This document shows, in pieces, positions 1 to 8,700 of a stretch of 41,809 bases of DNA (its first letter is position 1; every line of letters starts with the position of its first letter). The notes under the pieces are model-generated. The model had not been told where the DNA came from and searched no databases. It was given only the letters and a program-made list of their open reading frames with translations. The stretch spans positions 1 to 41,809 of the IMG/VR virus record IMGVR_UViG_3300046777_002972; one strand, given 5' to 3'. Source of the DNA: a virus. Position numbers and translations under genes: made by a program.

Positions 1-1308
1 TTCTTCTTGTTGTTCTTCGAATCCTAAGAAAGTTACAGATGACTCAGTATCAATCTCTAATAATTCATTGTTAAATTTACAATTTTCAAATACAACTCCG
101 TCTTTACCCAATCTTGATTTGGTAATCGCTATCGTTGCTAAATTCATCTCTTTTTGTTGTAGAGTTTTAGCGATAGAAATAATTACGTGACCTACTTGAG
201 CTTTTTTGATTGACCCTCCCATTTGGTCGGTAGTTACAACCTCAGATGAAATCGAAGACCTGTTACCTTGTGTTGCAGTCCATCCTACTAAACTAAGTTC
301 ATGACACATTGCCTCGAACTGCCTCATTACCGAACCTTCACTTTTCCATTCATCTTTGTTTGGATTTTCAGGGAGAACACAATCAATATAATCTAACATA
401 ATCAAATCGATTTTGATTCCATCCGCAATCATCTTCCTAACCTGATTCTTAATTTGTAACATCGTCATAGTATCTGATGGTAACTTTCTAAGAACAAGTC
501 TATTCTGCATTGTTTCTTTTATTTCATGGATTTTATCCATTACTTTATCCTTATGTAAAACTAAGTTATCTGGTTCTATACCTGTCCAAAGTGTGAAATG
601 TTTCCTTTGGATAATTTTGGGATTGTCTTCGAAAAATACTTGAAGTACGTTGTATCCATGATTGAATGCAGTATTTGCTATCTTGGTTAGGATTGTTGTT
701 TTACCAACACCTGTTGGAGCCAGTATGACACCAATCTCACCTTTAGCTAGTCCACCCTTCAGGAGTCGGTCGATACCTGGTATACCCATCGGTATCGGAT
801 GTCTAAAGTCTTCATCAAGTACGGTTTCCAAATCGGAGAACACATCAGACATTCCATCAGAGGTTTGTCCAACTTGAAGAGCGTCTCTTACCAAAGTTTC
901 AACTTTATCATAAGACTCGAAATCACCTTCGTTGATGATTTTTTGAGCCTTCTCCATCGCCTTCTGTAATTCCTGTTGTTTACAGAACTTTAATCCTTTT
1001 TCTTGAACAAAGGTTACTCCCTCAAAAGGTGCCGACTTTATTTGTTTTAGTGTATCCAAAACAATTTTAGCAACCAACTCTTGTTGAATCTCTGATTTAA
1101 CAATTTGTTCTATTGTCTCGAAGGCGGGTGTGGACTCGTATTTTGCGTAATACTCTTTAATCATCTGTACGATGATTTTGAAGTATTTGTTATCGAAGTA
1201 AGAACTTTCTAAAACATCCATAATAGTGGATGAGAATGTCTTATCAAGGATAATCTGATTGATAAGTTGTAACTGAAATGTATTACCGAGGTAATCGAAA
1301 TTTTTCAT
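1..1308 (-). CDS. 41: Replicative DNA helicase, T4 gp41 / DnaB-like (3' end cut by window edge)
   Basis: Hexameric replicative helicase that unwinds duplex DNA at the phage fork, working with primase and gene 43 polymerase. The reading frame is open from an ATG at 1308 to base 1 (436 codons), so only the C-terminal tail is missing; T4 gp41 is 475 aa. The N-terminal ~110 residues resemble a DnaB N-terminal domain. The RecA-type ATPase core starts near residue 175 with Walker A APTGVGKTT (about 196-204), followed by a Walker B-like strand IDLIMLDYIDCV (about 297-310) and a glutamine/arginine-rich segment near GNRSSISSE. It is the last readable gene of the minus-strand replication block, 32 nt after the 151-aa gene, so probably cotranscribed with it. 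I read the translation by hand from the reverse strand. The family call is firm; calling it 41 rests on the T4-like neighbours. Confidence 0.93.
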   Translation of the reverse strand, partial: MKNFDYLGNTFQLQLINQIILDKTFSSTIMDVLESSYFDNKYFKIIVQMIKEYYAKYESTPAFETIEQIVKSEIQQELVAKIVLDTLKQIKSAPFEGVTFVQEKGLKFCKQQELQKAMEKAQKIINEGDFESYDKVETLVRDALQVGQTSDGMSDVFSDLETVLDEDFRHPIPMGIPGIDRLLKGGLAKGEIGVILAPTGVGKTTILTKIANTAFNHGYNVLQVFFEDNPKIIQRKHFTLWTGIEPDNLVLHKDKVMDKIHEIKETMQNRLVLRKLPSDTMTMLQIKNQVRKMIADGIKIDLIMLDYIDCVLPENPNKDEWKSEGSVMRQFEAMCHELSLVGWTATQGNRSSISSEVVTTDQMGGSIKKAQVGHVIISIAKTLQQKEMNLATIAITKSRLGKDGVVFENCKFNNELLEIDTESSVTFLGFEEQQEE

Positions 1309-1340
1309 AGTAGAACTGAGCCCCTCTATTAATTAAATAC

Positions 1341-1796
1341 TTACTTTGCTAAGTCGTATTCTAGATATTTGAAAGATAATTTGGTTTCTGAAAAAATGTC
1401 AGTGAGAGTTTTCAAAATTTCTTTCAAGTATGGTCTGACATCCACTGTATAACGAACTTTTGGTGGGAACATTTTTCCGTCAAAAATTCTATGACAAATT
1501 GTCTGGTCATTGAATTTAACATAAAGGTTAAAATACTCGGGTCCGTCAGTGAAAGATGTTTCCATAACTGATGGGTCATGGATGATTGACTCTTTGTTAT
1601 CCATCATGTAGATAACTGTCTTCATTTTTAAGTCATACTTCAGTGTATCCGCAGTTCTCTTCATAAAGTCATACAACTCTAATGAATTTTTTGCCTTCGG
1701 ATTAAATCCTTTGACGTTAAAAAATCTTTGGACAACAATGTTGTCATTCAAGGTTAATAGGAATTCTAATTTAGTAATTTCCTGTTCTCTGTTCAT
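1341..1796 (-). CDS. Hypothetical protein, 151 aa, in the replication block
   Basis: I do not recognise this family. The protein is charged and soluble-looking, with no signal peptide or membrane segment. It starts with a helical stretch (MNREQEITKLEFLLTLND), has mixed strands in the middle (TVIYMM, FNLYVKF) and ends in a helix rich in K, L and T. It lies 18 nt after the 5' nuclease gene and 32 nt before the helicase gene on the same strand, with no terminator visible, so it is probably translated from the same message. T4 has small accessory proteins near its helicase and recombination genes (gp59 loader, gp40, UvsY), and a helicase loader or recombination mediator is a reasonable guess from position only. 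No motif supports either. There is no Shine-Dalgarno sequence; the leader before the ATG is almost all A. Confidence 0.8.
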   Translation of the reverse strand: MNREQEITKLEFLLTLNDNIVVQRFFNVKGFNPKAKNSLELYDFMKRTADTLKYDLKMKTVIYMMDNKESIIHDPSVMETSFTDGPEYFNLYVKFNDQTICHRIFDGKMFPPKVRYTVDVRPYLKEILKTLTDIFSETKLSFKYLEYDLAK

Positions 1797-1814
1797 TTTT
1801 TGTTTTTTTGGTTA

Positions 1815-2813
1815 TTAAATTTTTCTTTTTTCTTTTCTAATCAATTTCATAAATGGTTTAACAAAGTTGACCCAAGCCTCGTCATTTTTAGGTAGAAACT
1901 TGAATAGTCCGTCAGCGACCATCATCTTCATTAAATTTTTGTATCCCCTGTTTTCAGGGTCAAAAACATCATTGTAAATTTGTTCGACAATTTGTTTTCC
2001 TTCATCGGAAATTAAAGGTTGTTGTAAATCAACAAGTTTTTGGTTAGTAATAAAGTATTCTTCTCCAAGTATACCTCTTTTTGTTGTTCCCGTCAATAGG
2101 TTGCTAATCAATTTCACCTTGGACTTTTGCTCGATTTCTCGTGCATTATTGATTATTTCATCTATAGTGCATGGTTTATCAATCATCTGAGGAAAAAATT
2201 TCATCATACTTTTTTCACCAAAAAGTTTTATTCCGTCTATGTTGTCTGATTTGTCGCCAGTTAATACTTTATATACCATAACATTTTGATGTGGTATCTC
2301 TATTGAACCCATCTTTATTTTATCACCGTACTTGTAATATCTTTTTTGAACTGGCGAATAAATAGTAACTTTCTTAGATATAAGTTGCGTTAAGTCTTTA
2401 TCTGCAGAAAATATAATAACTTGTTCTTCCTTACATATTTGTGTATAGTAAGCAATTAAGTCGTCTGCCTCATTACCAAACATTTCAACTTGTCTAACAA
2501 AAACTTCTTCAAGATATTCTTTTACTCTTTGTTTTTGCTGGAGGTAGGATTCATACTTGAAATCCATCATAGATTGTCTACGGTTTGCCTTGTATTCAGA
2601 ATACAGTAATTTCCTTGCACTTGAATTAGATTCGGCATCCCAAAAGACTACAACCTTATCATGGTTATGTTCTTCCAAAAATTTTCTTAGGGTGTTTATA
2701 AAATGAAAGATTCCACCAACATGTTCAGACTCATTGAATAAGTCTTTGACACCGTGGAATCCTATTTTGAATAAATTATCACCGTCTACCAAAAGGGTTT
2801 TAGTCATAATCAT
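1815..2813 (-). CDS. rnh: 5'-3' exonuclease / flap nuclease, T4 RNase H-like
   Basis: Removes RNA primers and 5' flaps from lagging-strand fragments. The 332 residues are close to T4 RNase H (305 aa). Acidic metal-site motifs of the PIN/FEN-like 5' nucleases are in order: LLVDGDNL (D10, D12), VVFWDAESNSSARK then YSEYKANRR (55-79, the arch/DNA-contact segment), EADD (115-118), SADKD (136-140) and GDKSDNIDGI (186-195, the helix-hairpin-helix entrance with its metal-binding aspartates). The C-terminal ~130 residues are helical. The gene follows uvsX with a gap of 9 nt. An ATG two codons downstream (residue 3) is an equally possible start. A phage DNA polymerase I-type 5' nuclease is the alternative name, but length and neighbours favour the T4 type. 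Confidence 0.9.
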   Translation of the reverse strand: MIMTKTLLVDGDNLFKIGFHGVKDLFNESEHVGGIFHFINTLRKFLEEHNHDKVVVFWDAESNSSARKLLYSEYKANRRQSMMDFKYESYLQQKQRVKEYLEEVFVRQVEMFGNEADDLIAYYTQICKEEQVIIFSADKDLTQLISKKVTIYSPVQKRYYKYGDKIKMGSIEIPHQNVMVYKVLTGDKSDNIDGIKLFGEKSMMKFFPQMIDKPCTIDEIINNAREIEQKSKVKLISNLLTGTTKRGILGEEYFITNQKLVDLQQPLISDEGKQIVEQIYNDVFDPENRGYKNLMKMMVADGLFKFLPKNDEAWVNFVKPFMKLIRKEKRKI

Positions 2814-2822
2814 TCTATATTG

Positions 2823-3851
2823 TTAAACATCTTCTTTTTCTTCTTTCAAGTCAAAATCACCTTCACTTCCTATAATATCTTTCCAATAGTCAGCATATTC
2901 TTTTTTGTATGACTCGATGGAGGCTTTCTCTTCTGTAGAATCCTTGCCTGCTAAAAATCCGTGTGGTGTTACAATAATCTTACCGTCGTCAAACCCTAAT
3001 CCATTTATGTGGTTTTTCATTACCGATACTTTGGACCTAATTGCAAATTTCACACTCCTCTTATCTTTAGTCGCAGTAATTTTAGTTGTACCAGCACCTT
3101 TTTGGTTTCCAAATAAAAATACTAATGATGAGTTTAACCAAACTGATTCACCACCTTTAGCTTTAATTTTTGGTTGACCGAAAGGATTATCTGGAAGTTC
3201 AACCCAAGGTTGGTTAATAATGATGAGAGTATTTTCATATTCAGTGTCTGCCTTTCTTGAACCTGAAATTCTTTGGTTGATACCCATTCCAATTTTATCA
3301 GAAAGAACAGAAGCATTATGTTGCTTTCCTCCCTTACCTTCATAAGTCATCTTACATGGAACCGAACCAACCGAATCCCAAATAAAACATAGACTATAGT
3401 TTAGTTCCCCTTTTTCTTGAGCATCCAACAACTGATTTATATAATCAGTAATTTGTTCAATATAACTAAAGTTGTTATTGAAAAGGAAAAATCCATCCCA
3501 ATCCATTTCACCTGTTTCCTTATCAGGAACTTCTTCACAATCGAAACCCATTAGTCTCGCATGGTCAAAACTCCATTTTTGTTCTGTGATTATAAAGACA
3601 GGTAGTATCCCTTTTTTTTGAGCATCGACCGCAGATTTGACTGCCGCAGTAGTTTTTCCTGTATCAGAGTGCCCTAAAAACATATTGATATGTCCAATAG
3701 CAGGACCAGGTATACCAACAGCATCCAAGAAATCTTGACCTAAGTCTAAAAATCTTTGTGGTTTATATTTTGCCGAAGTTGAAAACTTTTTCTTAAGACT
3801 GCTAAATTCAGTTTTTTTAATTGCCATAAATTGTAGTTGAAAAAAGGACAT
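2823..3851 (-). CDS. uvsX: UvsX recombinase, RecA family
   Basis: Strand-exchange recombinase that coats ssDNA cleared by gp32 and drives recombination-dependent replication and repair. Walker A GHSDTGKTTAA lies at 60-70, Walker B-like SLCFIWDSVGS at about 153-163, and a loop region rich in Gly/Lys (QKGAGTTK, near 250) fits DNA-binding loops. The 342 aa compare with 391 in T4 UvsX. The C-terminus is very acidic (repeated E/D/K), a feature of many RecA proteins. Two starts are possible: M1 at 3851, whose ATG is embedded in a TATTTATG motif, or M9 at 3827 (MAIKKTEF), which would leave the motif in the leader. It lies 43 nt after gene 32 and 9 nt before the 5' nuclease gene, in a classic replication/recombination order. 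Confidence 0.93.
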   Translation of the reverse strand: MSFFQLQFMAIKKTEFSSLKKKFSTSAKYKPQRFLDLGQDFLDAVGIPGPAIGHINMFLGHSDTGKTTAAVKSAVDAQKKGILPVFIITEQKWSFDHARLMGFDCEEVPDKETGEMDWDGFFLFNNNFSYIEQITDYINQLLDAQEKGELNYSLCFIWDSVGSVPCKMTYEGKGGKQHNASVLSDKIGMGINQRISGSRKADTEYENTLIIINQPWVELPDNPFGQPKIKAKGGESVWLNSSLVFLFGNQKGAGTTKITATKDKRSVKFAIRSKVSVMKNHINGLGFDDGKIIVTPHGFLAGKDSTEEKASIESYKKEYADYWKDIIGSEGDFDLKEEKEDV

Positions 3852-3894
3852 AAATACTCGATTGATTTCAGTACCTATGTCCTTCGTATTTTAA

Positions 3895-4737
3895 TTAGAA
3901 TGGTAAGTCGCCATCAACATCCGCATCCGCTTGTGGGTCTACATAGCTTTTCTTACTTCCACCCATTGATGTCTCAGAGTCCGTAGAATCACCGTAAACG
4001 TATCCACCTCTCTCACTATCCCATCTTGGGGTTTCGCCTCTTGCAATAGCCTCTAAATACTCCACAGGCTTTTTACTATAAACATCCAACCAAGTCAACT
4101 CATCATCAACCCATACTTTACCTTGTTTTTTGTCTTCGTGAACAGGTGATGGGTCATCATACATGATTGTTGATACAGTTGTATACTCTTTTCCTTTTGG
4201 AGTTTTAGACTTAGTCAACTCGATAATAAGGTCACGACCTTTTTCAGGGTCAGTAATATCACCTTTGTTTCTCCATATAGGAATAATCTTATCTAAGATA
4301 CCATCGTTTTTATAGTTGTGTTTGAACCTCCAAAACTTTGGTCCTTCTTCTTCCTTATCTCTATCAATCACTTTTACAATGTAAAACTTACGTGACTTGT
4401 ATTGTTTAGCCAATTCTTTGTCCGAATCTTTACCTGTTGAAATAAGTTCTTCGTAAACTTCATTCAAAGGAGAACGTTCGTTATCATTTTTTCCTGGGTC
4501 GTAGAACTTCTGCCATTTACCACCCACTTGAATTTCGTGATACCAAGCTTCAACAAATGGTGAAGAACCGTCTTTAGTTGGTAGGATTCGAATTCTTCTT
4601 TGTCCTGAGTTTTCTTTGTCTCCCAAAATAAGAGCAAAGTATTTTTTCATTCTTTCCTCTTGAGACATGTTAGATTGGGCCCCGCCCGATTGCTTTGATT
4701 TTTCGTACTGTGCCAATACGGCGTCTAATGTATTCAT
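3895..4737 (-). CDS. 32: Single-stranded DNA-binding protein, T4 gp32-like
   Basis: Coats ssDNA at forks and recombination intermediates. Length is 280 aa (T4 gp32 is 301). The N-terminus is short and basic/Gln-rich, as needed for cooperative binding. The core begins with GQRRIRILP and FVEAWYHEI (about 45-69) and continues through KFYIVKVI and KFWRFKHN, the OB-fold region. The C-terminal ~60 residues are Ser/Asp-rich, ending VDGDLPF. Two differences from T4 stand out. There is no cysteine anywhere, so the Cys-His zinc site that T4 has in this region is gone; its place is taken by a segment around FYDPGKNDNERSP. The end is an SSB-type acidic tip with terminal Pro-Phe. A strong consensus promoter sits 21 nt upstream. 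uvsX follows closely, matching their partnership. Confidence 0.93.
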   Translation of the reverse strand: MNTLDAVLAQYEKSKQSGGAQSNMSQEERMKKYFALILGDKENSGQRRIRILPTKDGSSPFVEAWYHEIQVGGKWQKFYDPGKNDNERSPLNEVYEELISTGKDSDKELAKQYKSRKFYIVKVIDRDKEEEGPKFWRFKHNYKNDGILDKIIPIWRNKGDITDPEKGRDLIIELTKSKTPKGKEYTTVSTIMYDDPSPVHEDKKQGKVWVDDELTWLDVYSKKPVEYLEAIARGETPRWDSERGGYVYGDSTDSETSMGGSKKSYVDPQADADVDGDLPF

Positions 4738-4757
4738 GTTTTAAAATTTATACTACA

Positions 4758-4786
4758 ATTATAATCACTATTTGAACGTCTGTCAA
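4758..4786 (-). promoter_or_regulatory. Consensus sigma70-type promoter for gene 32
   Basis: Reading the minus strand, TTGACA (4786-4781) and TATAAT (4763-4758) are separated by exactly 17 nt, a perfect match to the bacterial housekeeping consensus. The predicted start of transcription is near 4751, giving a leader of only about 13 nt before the gene 32 ATG. The -10 region also reads TATAATTG, one mismatch from the TAnnTTTG element described for Bacteroidota, so the site could serve either type of sigma factor. Confidence 0.8.
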
Positions 4787-4818
4787 ATAAAAAAGGTCAC
4801 CTAAGTGACCTTTTTGAA
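4786..4818 (-). terminator. Intrinsic terminator between the tail module and gene 32
   Basis: The hairpin GGTCAC-CTAA-GTGACC is flanked by A and T runs, so the stem extends to about 11 bp. On the minus strand it ends in six Ts and starts just after the stop codon of the 211-aa gene. It separates tail transcription from the gene 32 promoter immediately downstream. A T run also exists on the other strand, so it may work in both directions. Confidence 0.85.
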
Positions 4819-5454
4819 TTAATATTCGTTTTCCGCTGATGGTAGGAAACTGTCTTTGACCTGTTTATCAACAATATCAGTGACTTGGTCAGAAGTTAAA
4901 ACGTAATCTTTTTTGCCGGTTTTTTCCATTTCTTCTTTTTTATCTTCGAAGAAGTCAGAAAGTTTCTGTGTGAATGGATATGAATCGTATGTTCTTAATT
5001 CCAACTTTTCTTGTGGAGTTTTTTCTCTATACTTTTCAATCTTACTTTCGAGAGAATTTAATTTACTAACGATAGAATCCATTTCAGAAAGTTTCTTTTC
5101 TAAATTTTCTATTTGACTAAATAAGTTATTGAAGTAATCTTCTTGTTTCTTCTCTATTGTTTCTTGTGACTTAACTAAATCCGTTACATCCAATTCTTCA
5201 GTACCTCCGCCTGTTTCTTCAGACTCACCCTTGTCATCAATTTTTTCAACTTCAGGGTCCGCTTCTACATCTATTGGTGTCGGTGGTACATCAGGTTGTG
5301 GTGCTTCTCCTGCCGCTGGTGGTGCAACCTCTGTACCTGGTGCTGGTGGTGGAGGTGTTGCACCCGCTGTTTCAGGAGCAACTTGTTCATTCACATAACT
5401 ATTTATGAAATGATACCTTTCTATTTCACTTAATATTTTCTTATCGATTCCCAT
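4819..5454 (-). CDS. Hypothetical protein, 211 aa, Pro/Ala/Glu-rich linker and coiled coil
   Basis: Not recognised. Residues 1-24 (MGIDKKILSEIERYHFINSY) form a short amphipathic helix of a kind I associate with structural proteins of large environmental phages. Residues about 25-65 are a Pro/Ala/Thr/Glu low-complexity linker with a run of four prolines. An acidic stretch (GESEETGGGTEE) follows, then a predicted coiled coil at about 93-145 (heptad-like QIENLEKKLSEMDSIVSKLN). The C-terminal ~60 residues contain PQEKLELRTYDSYPFTQKLS and end in SAENEY. It is the last gene of the tail operon, just before a strong terminator and 2 nt after the 74-aa gene. A virion accessory, scaffold or assembly role is inferred from position and architecture only. 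Confidence 0.8.
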   Translation of the reverse strand: MGIDKKILSEIERYHFINSYVNEQVAPETAGATPPPPAPGTEVAPPAAGEAPQPDVPPTPIDVEADPEVEKIDDKGESEETGGGTEELDVTDLVKSQETIEKKQEDYFNNLFSQIENLEKKLSEMDSIVSKLNSLESKIEKYREKTPQEKLELRTYDSYPFTQKLSDFFEDKKEEMEKTGKKDYVLTSDQVTDIVDKQVKDSFLPSAENEY

Positions 5455-5456
5455 TT

Positions 5457-5681
5457 TTATCCGTTTAATAATTGTTTAATACCTCTTGCGGTTTCTACCT
5501 TAACTTTTCTATTGGTGTAAACTTGGTGTCCTGCTCTCTCAATCAATCCATCTTTTTCTCTTACGATGTAGCAATCACCAGTATCTAAGTCACAAACTTC
5601 TTTGGTTCCATTACCCATATCTTCTTCACTAAACCTAACTTGTTTACCCAAATAATTGTTCAAAACGTTATTTAAATTCAT
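5457..5681 (-). CDS. Hypothetical protein, 74 aa
   Basis: Small soluble protein with no membrane segment. The centre has two cysteines in a compact hairpin-like motif (EVCDLDTGDCYIVREKDGL), preceded by an acidic stretch and followed by a basic segment (TNRKVKVETARGIKQLL). No function is recognised. A motif TATTTATAGG and an AGGA lie 10-20 nt upstream of its ATG, making this one of the few genes here with a Shine-Dalgarno-like sequence. It lies 2 nt from the 211-aa gene, so the two are probably translated together. The open frame, close packing and leader support a real gene. Confidence 0.72.
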   Translation of the reverse strand: MNLNNVLNNYLGKQVRFSEEDMGNGTKEVCDLDTGDCYIVREKDGLIERAGHQVYTNRKVKVETARGIKQLLNG

Positions 5682-5694
5682 AAAATTTGTTTCC

Positions 5695-5702
5695 TATAAA
5701 TA
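5695..5702 (-). promoter_or_regulatory. TATTTATA motif in the leader of the 74-aa gene
   Basis: On the minus strand TATTTATA lies 13 nt before the ATG at 5681. It is one of about a dozen motif copies in leaders across the window; see the finding on this motif. Function is inferred. Confidence 0.35.
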
Positions 5703-5720
5703 TATGTGAAATAACAAATA

Positions 5721-8700
5721 TTAACATCCTGCACCAGTTGGATTACAAGTTACTCCATTAATAATAATTTGATTTCCACCCGTTCCTGTCGAGTAACACT
5801 CACAACAAGGATTTTTTAAAATTATTTCAAATTCTCCAACATCAATAATATCATAAACAACATAATCCTCATCAGGACAATCGAAAGGAATAATACTTCT
5901 ATATTGATTGATTGTAATTCCAAATGCTGGTACAGTAAGTTCGAAGTTAACCGATTTCAAGTTGTTACTCTCTGAAGCTGTCGACAATGTTTCCTTCCAT
6001 CCACTATTCTTACTTATATAATCACCATAACTTACTGGTTTGTCTAATGTTCCTCCACTCACTACAAAAGTACTTATTTCAACTCTTGTTTGTGATGTTT
6101 TCAAGAACAACTTTACTTCATAATTTTGACTCAAAGTACCATTTAAAAGCGCAAACCTACCACCCAACTTGGACCCATCTCTGTATCCAATTGTGAATTT
6201 AGATTGTCCCAATGCGAATGCGTTTGTGAATAAAGTTTTATCTGACTCAACTGTATTTGGAGGCGGTGGTTGTTGGGTGACAGCACTAGAATTATCAACG
6301 AAAACGAAAGGTTCTGTACTTTCAACTGTGCCGCCGCTAGTTATGATTTTAATTTTACTTGAGGCTTTTGTAATTGGTGTAAAGGTAATACCAGTTGCAC
6401 TTATTAACTGAACTGTAGCTTTAGCTCCATTTAAAAATACTTGTGTGTTACCAAGAAGATTTGTTCCTGACAAACTAATTGGTTGTATAGCTCCTGAAGT
6501 TGTTTGACCAGAAGGTGAAAATGATATAATCGTTGGTGGTAAACATTTTGGTTTACCTGAAGTACTTGTACCCTGATTGTTTGTAGGATTACTTTGTCTT
6601 TCAGGGTCATTTGTTCCAACTGTTCCTTTCAACAATTTTACAGCGTCGATTTGTTGTATACCTAACGTTGTGTTTGTTGCAAGTTGATTGAATGAGTTCA
6701 AACCAGCTGTTAATTTTTCATTTATTTGTTTTATTGTAGAATTAGTAGTTCTTCCCGAATAGAATGAAGATTCACTTATTGAACTTTCGGTGTTCGGGTA
6801 GTAACAATTATAAAATAACCATAAGCCTTCTTTTTCTATTAAATTTCTTCTCTGTCTCAATCTTTCATATAAAAACTCTACAAACTTATCCGTAGAACTA
6901 AAAACAGCCCAAGGATAATCTGTTGTTTTATTTTTAACACACATATATGTTTTTTCAAAATAATCTTTATAAGTGGGAGAAAAATTAATTGTCAGATTTA
7001 TTGCGGCACTATAGTTATTTCCATAACCCATGAACTTATTTTCTTGATAAGTTGTTACATAACAAATGGAATATATAATAGCCTTCATATTCATGTCCGT
7101 AACATTTTTCTTAATTAGGACATCATTTATTGAAGTTACCATTTGTTCTGGAGTTACACTTGTTTTAACAAATTTCGTACTAACAAACTGATTATTTTGA
7201 TATTCTAAATTTACGTTATTAACACATGAATTTTCTGGACTTGGTGACTGTTTAGCATCTGAAGCTTTTTTATCGGCCTTTCCTTGGTCTGTAGTTGGTG
7301 GTACTGATGGTTTTTCTGAACTATTTTTTATAAGAGCCTCTACCTTCGTTAGTAAGTTTTGATTTATACTTTGGAGGTATTTGTCAATTTGCGGATAATC
7401 GAATACTGCCTGCCTTATTCCATTAAATTGAGTTTGGAATGAACCAGGAGTTATTGTGTGGACAACCTCCTGAATCATATATGGTCCATTAAACATAGGA
7501 ACATGTCTAAGGTTAAAATACATTGTAGGTTGAATCATTGCATTACCTAATGATATAACAGTACAAGGATAACTTCTTTGGTTATATAAATTATATAATC
7601 CTACGTTTTGTGTTGCATTTCCAAGACCACTTGCAAGTGTTGCCATGTTGTATACTTGTGCTATAGACTCAGCAGTTGCTTTACCCGAATCTTGTCCTAC
7701 TTGGAACGAATAAAATATATTTTGATTTCTTACTCCAATATCAACATTGAATCCAACACATCTATTAGATAATCCCCAATCTGTTTTTCCCTGTTGATTT
7801 TCAACTAATGGATTATCTGAAGCCCTCCTCAAATCAAATGCGTCTGTTTTAAATCTATAATAGTTGTTGTCGGGTAATTCCAAATAATTAGATGGTTTAC
7901 CTGTAAAGAAACAAACCATTTTTGGACCTGAATCTCTATAGTCAACACTTAAGAAAGTTCCCCATAAGTTGTTAGCAAAATTTAAAGTACCTTCAGGTTT
8001 CCTATTCGAAATTCCATCAACATCTTGAACGTTATAAAAGTTAACATATGCAGGTAGATTCATGATTGAAAAATTATTGTCAATCAGTATACCTGCTAGA
8101 AGTGTATAAACACTCATAACTTCGTTCATGGAGCTTGTCGATAACATGCTTTTGAGTCTGAAAACATCAATTAGTAAATCATCACCTATATTCCTCGAAG
8201 CTCTATCTAAAAAAAGAATGTCTTCGAATATTGTTTTACTTTCATAATCTCCTCCTGCAATCCACTTGTCATTCAATGCTTTGAATGTTTCATATATTGT
8301 AACCTTTGATTGTTGTCCGTCAACAACCGACTGTTTTGTTGTTTCTTGAACTTGACTTTGTCCATCTAGTTTTAGCCTAAGTTCATCAAGTATCTTATTT
8401 AAGAATAAATCTTGTAGACTTTGACATTGGTCGATATATTGTTGGAGTCTGACTTTAAATCCACCAACAGTAATTAACTGTAATTTCTGAGTTGCATACA
8501 TCTTTATAAGTGGTGCAAGTATCTGAATATTTGGAACTGAAAATTTAATATTATTGTCTATGAAAAAATCTGTAATGTAAGACCCTTGGTCTTTGTACCT
8601 CAAAGCCTCAATTGTCGAAAAACCAACCTGTAATTCTAACTCTAACCATTCTTTTGGGTATTGTTGTTTCGATAATTCGAGGGTTATTCCTCCTGTTGTA

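Noticed and set aside
5695-5702. TATAAATA on the plus strand as a T4-type late promoter
   Set aside because: It would point away from the genes in most leaders; the sense strand reads TATTTATA, so T4 polarity does not fit.
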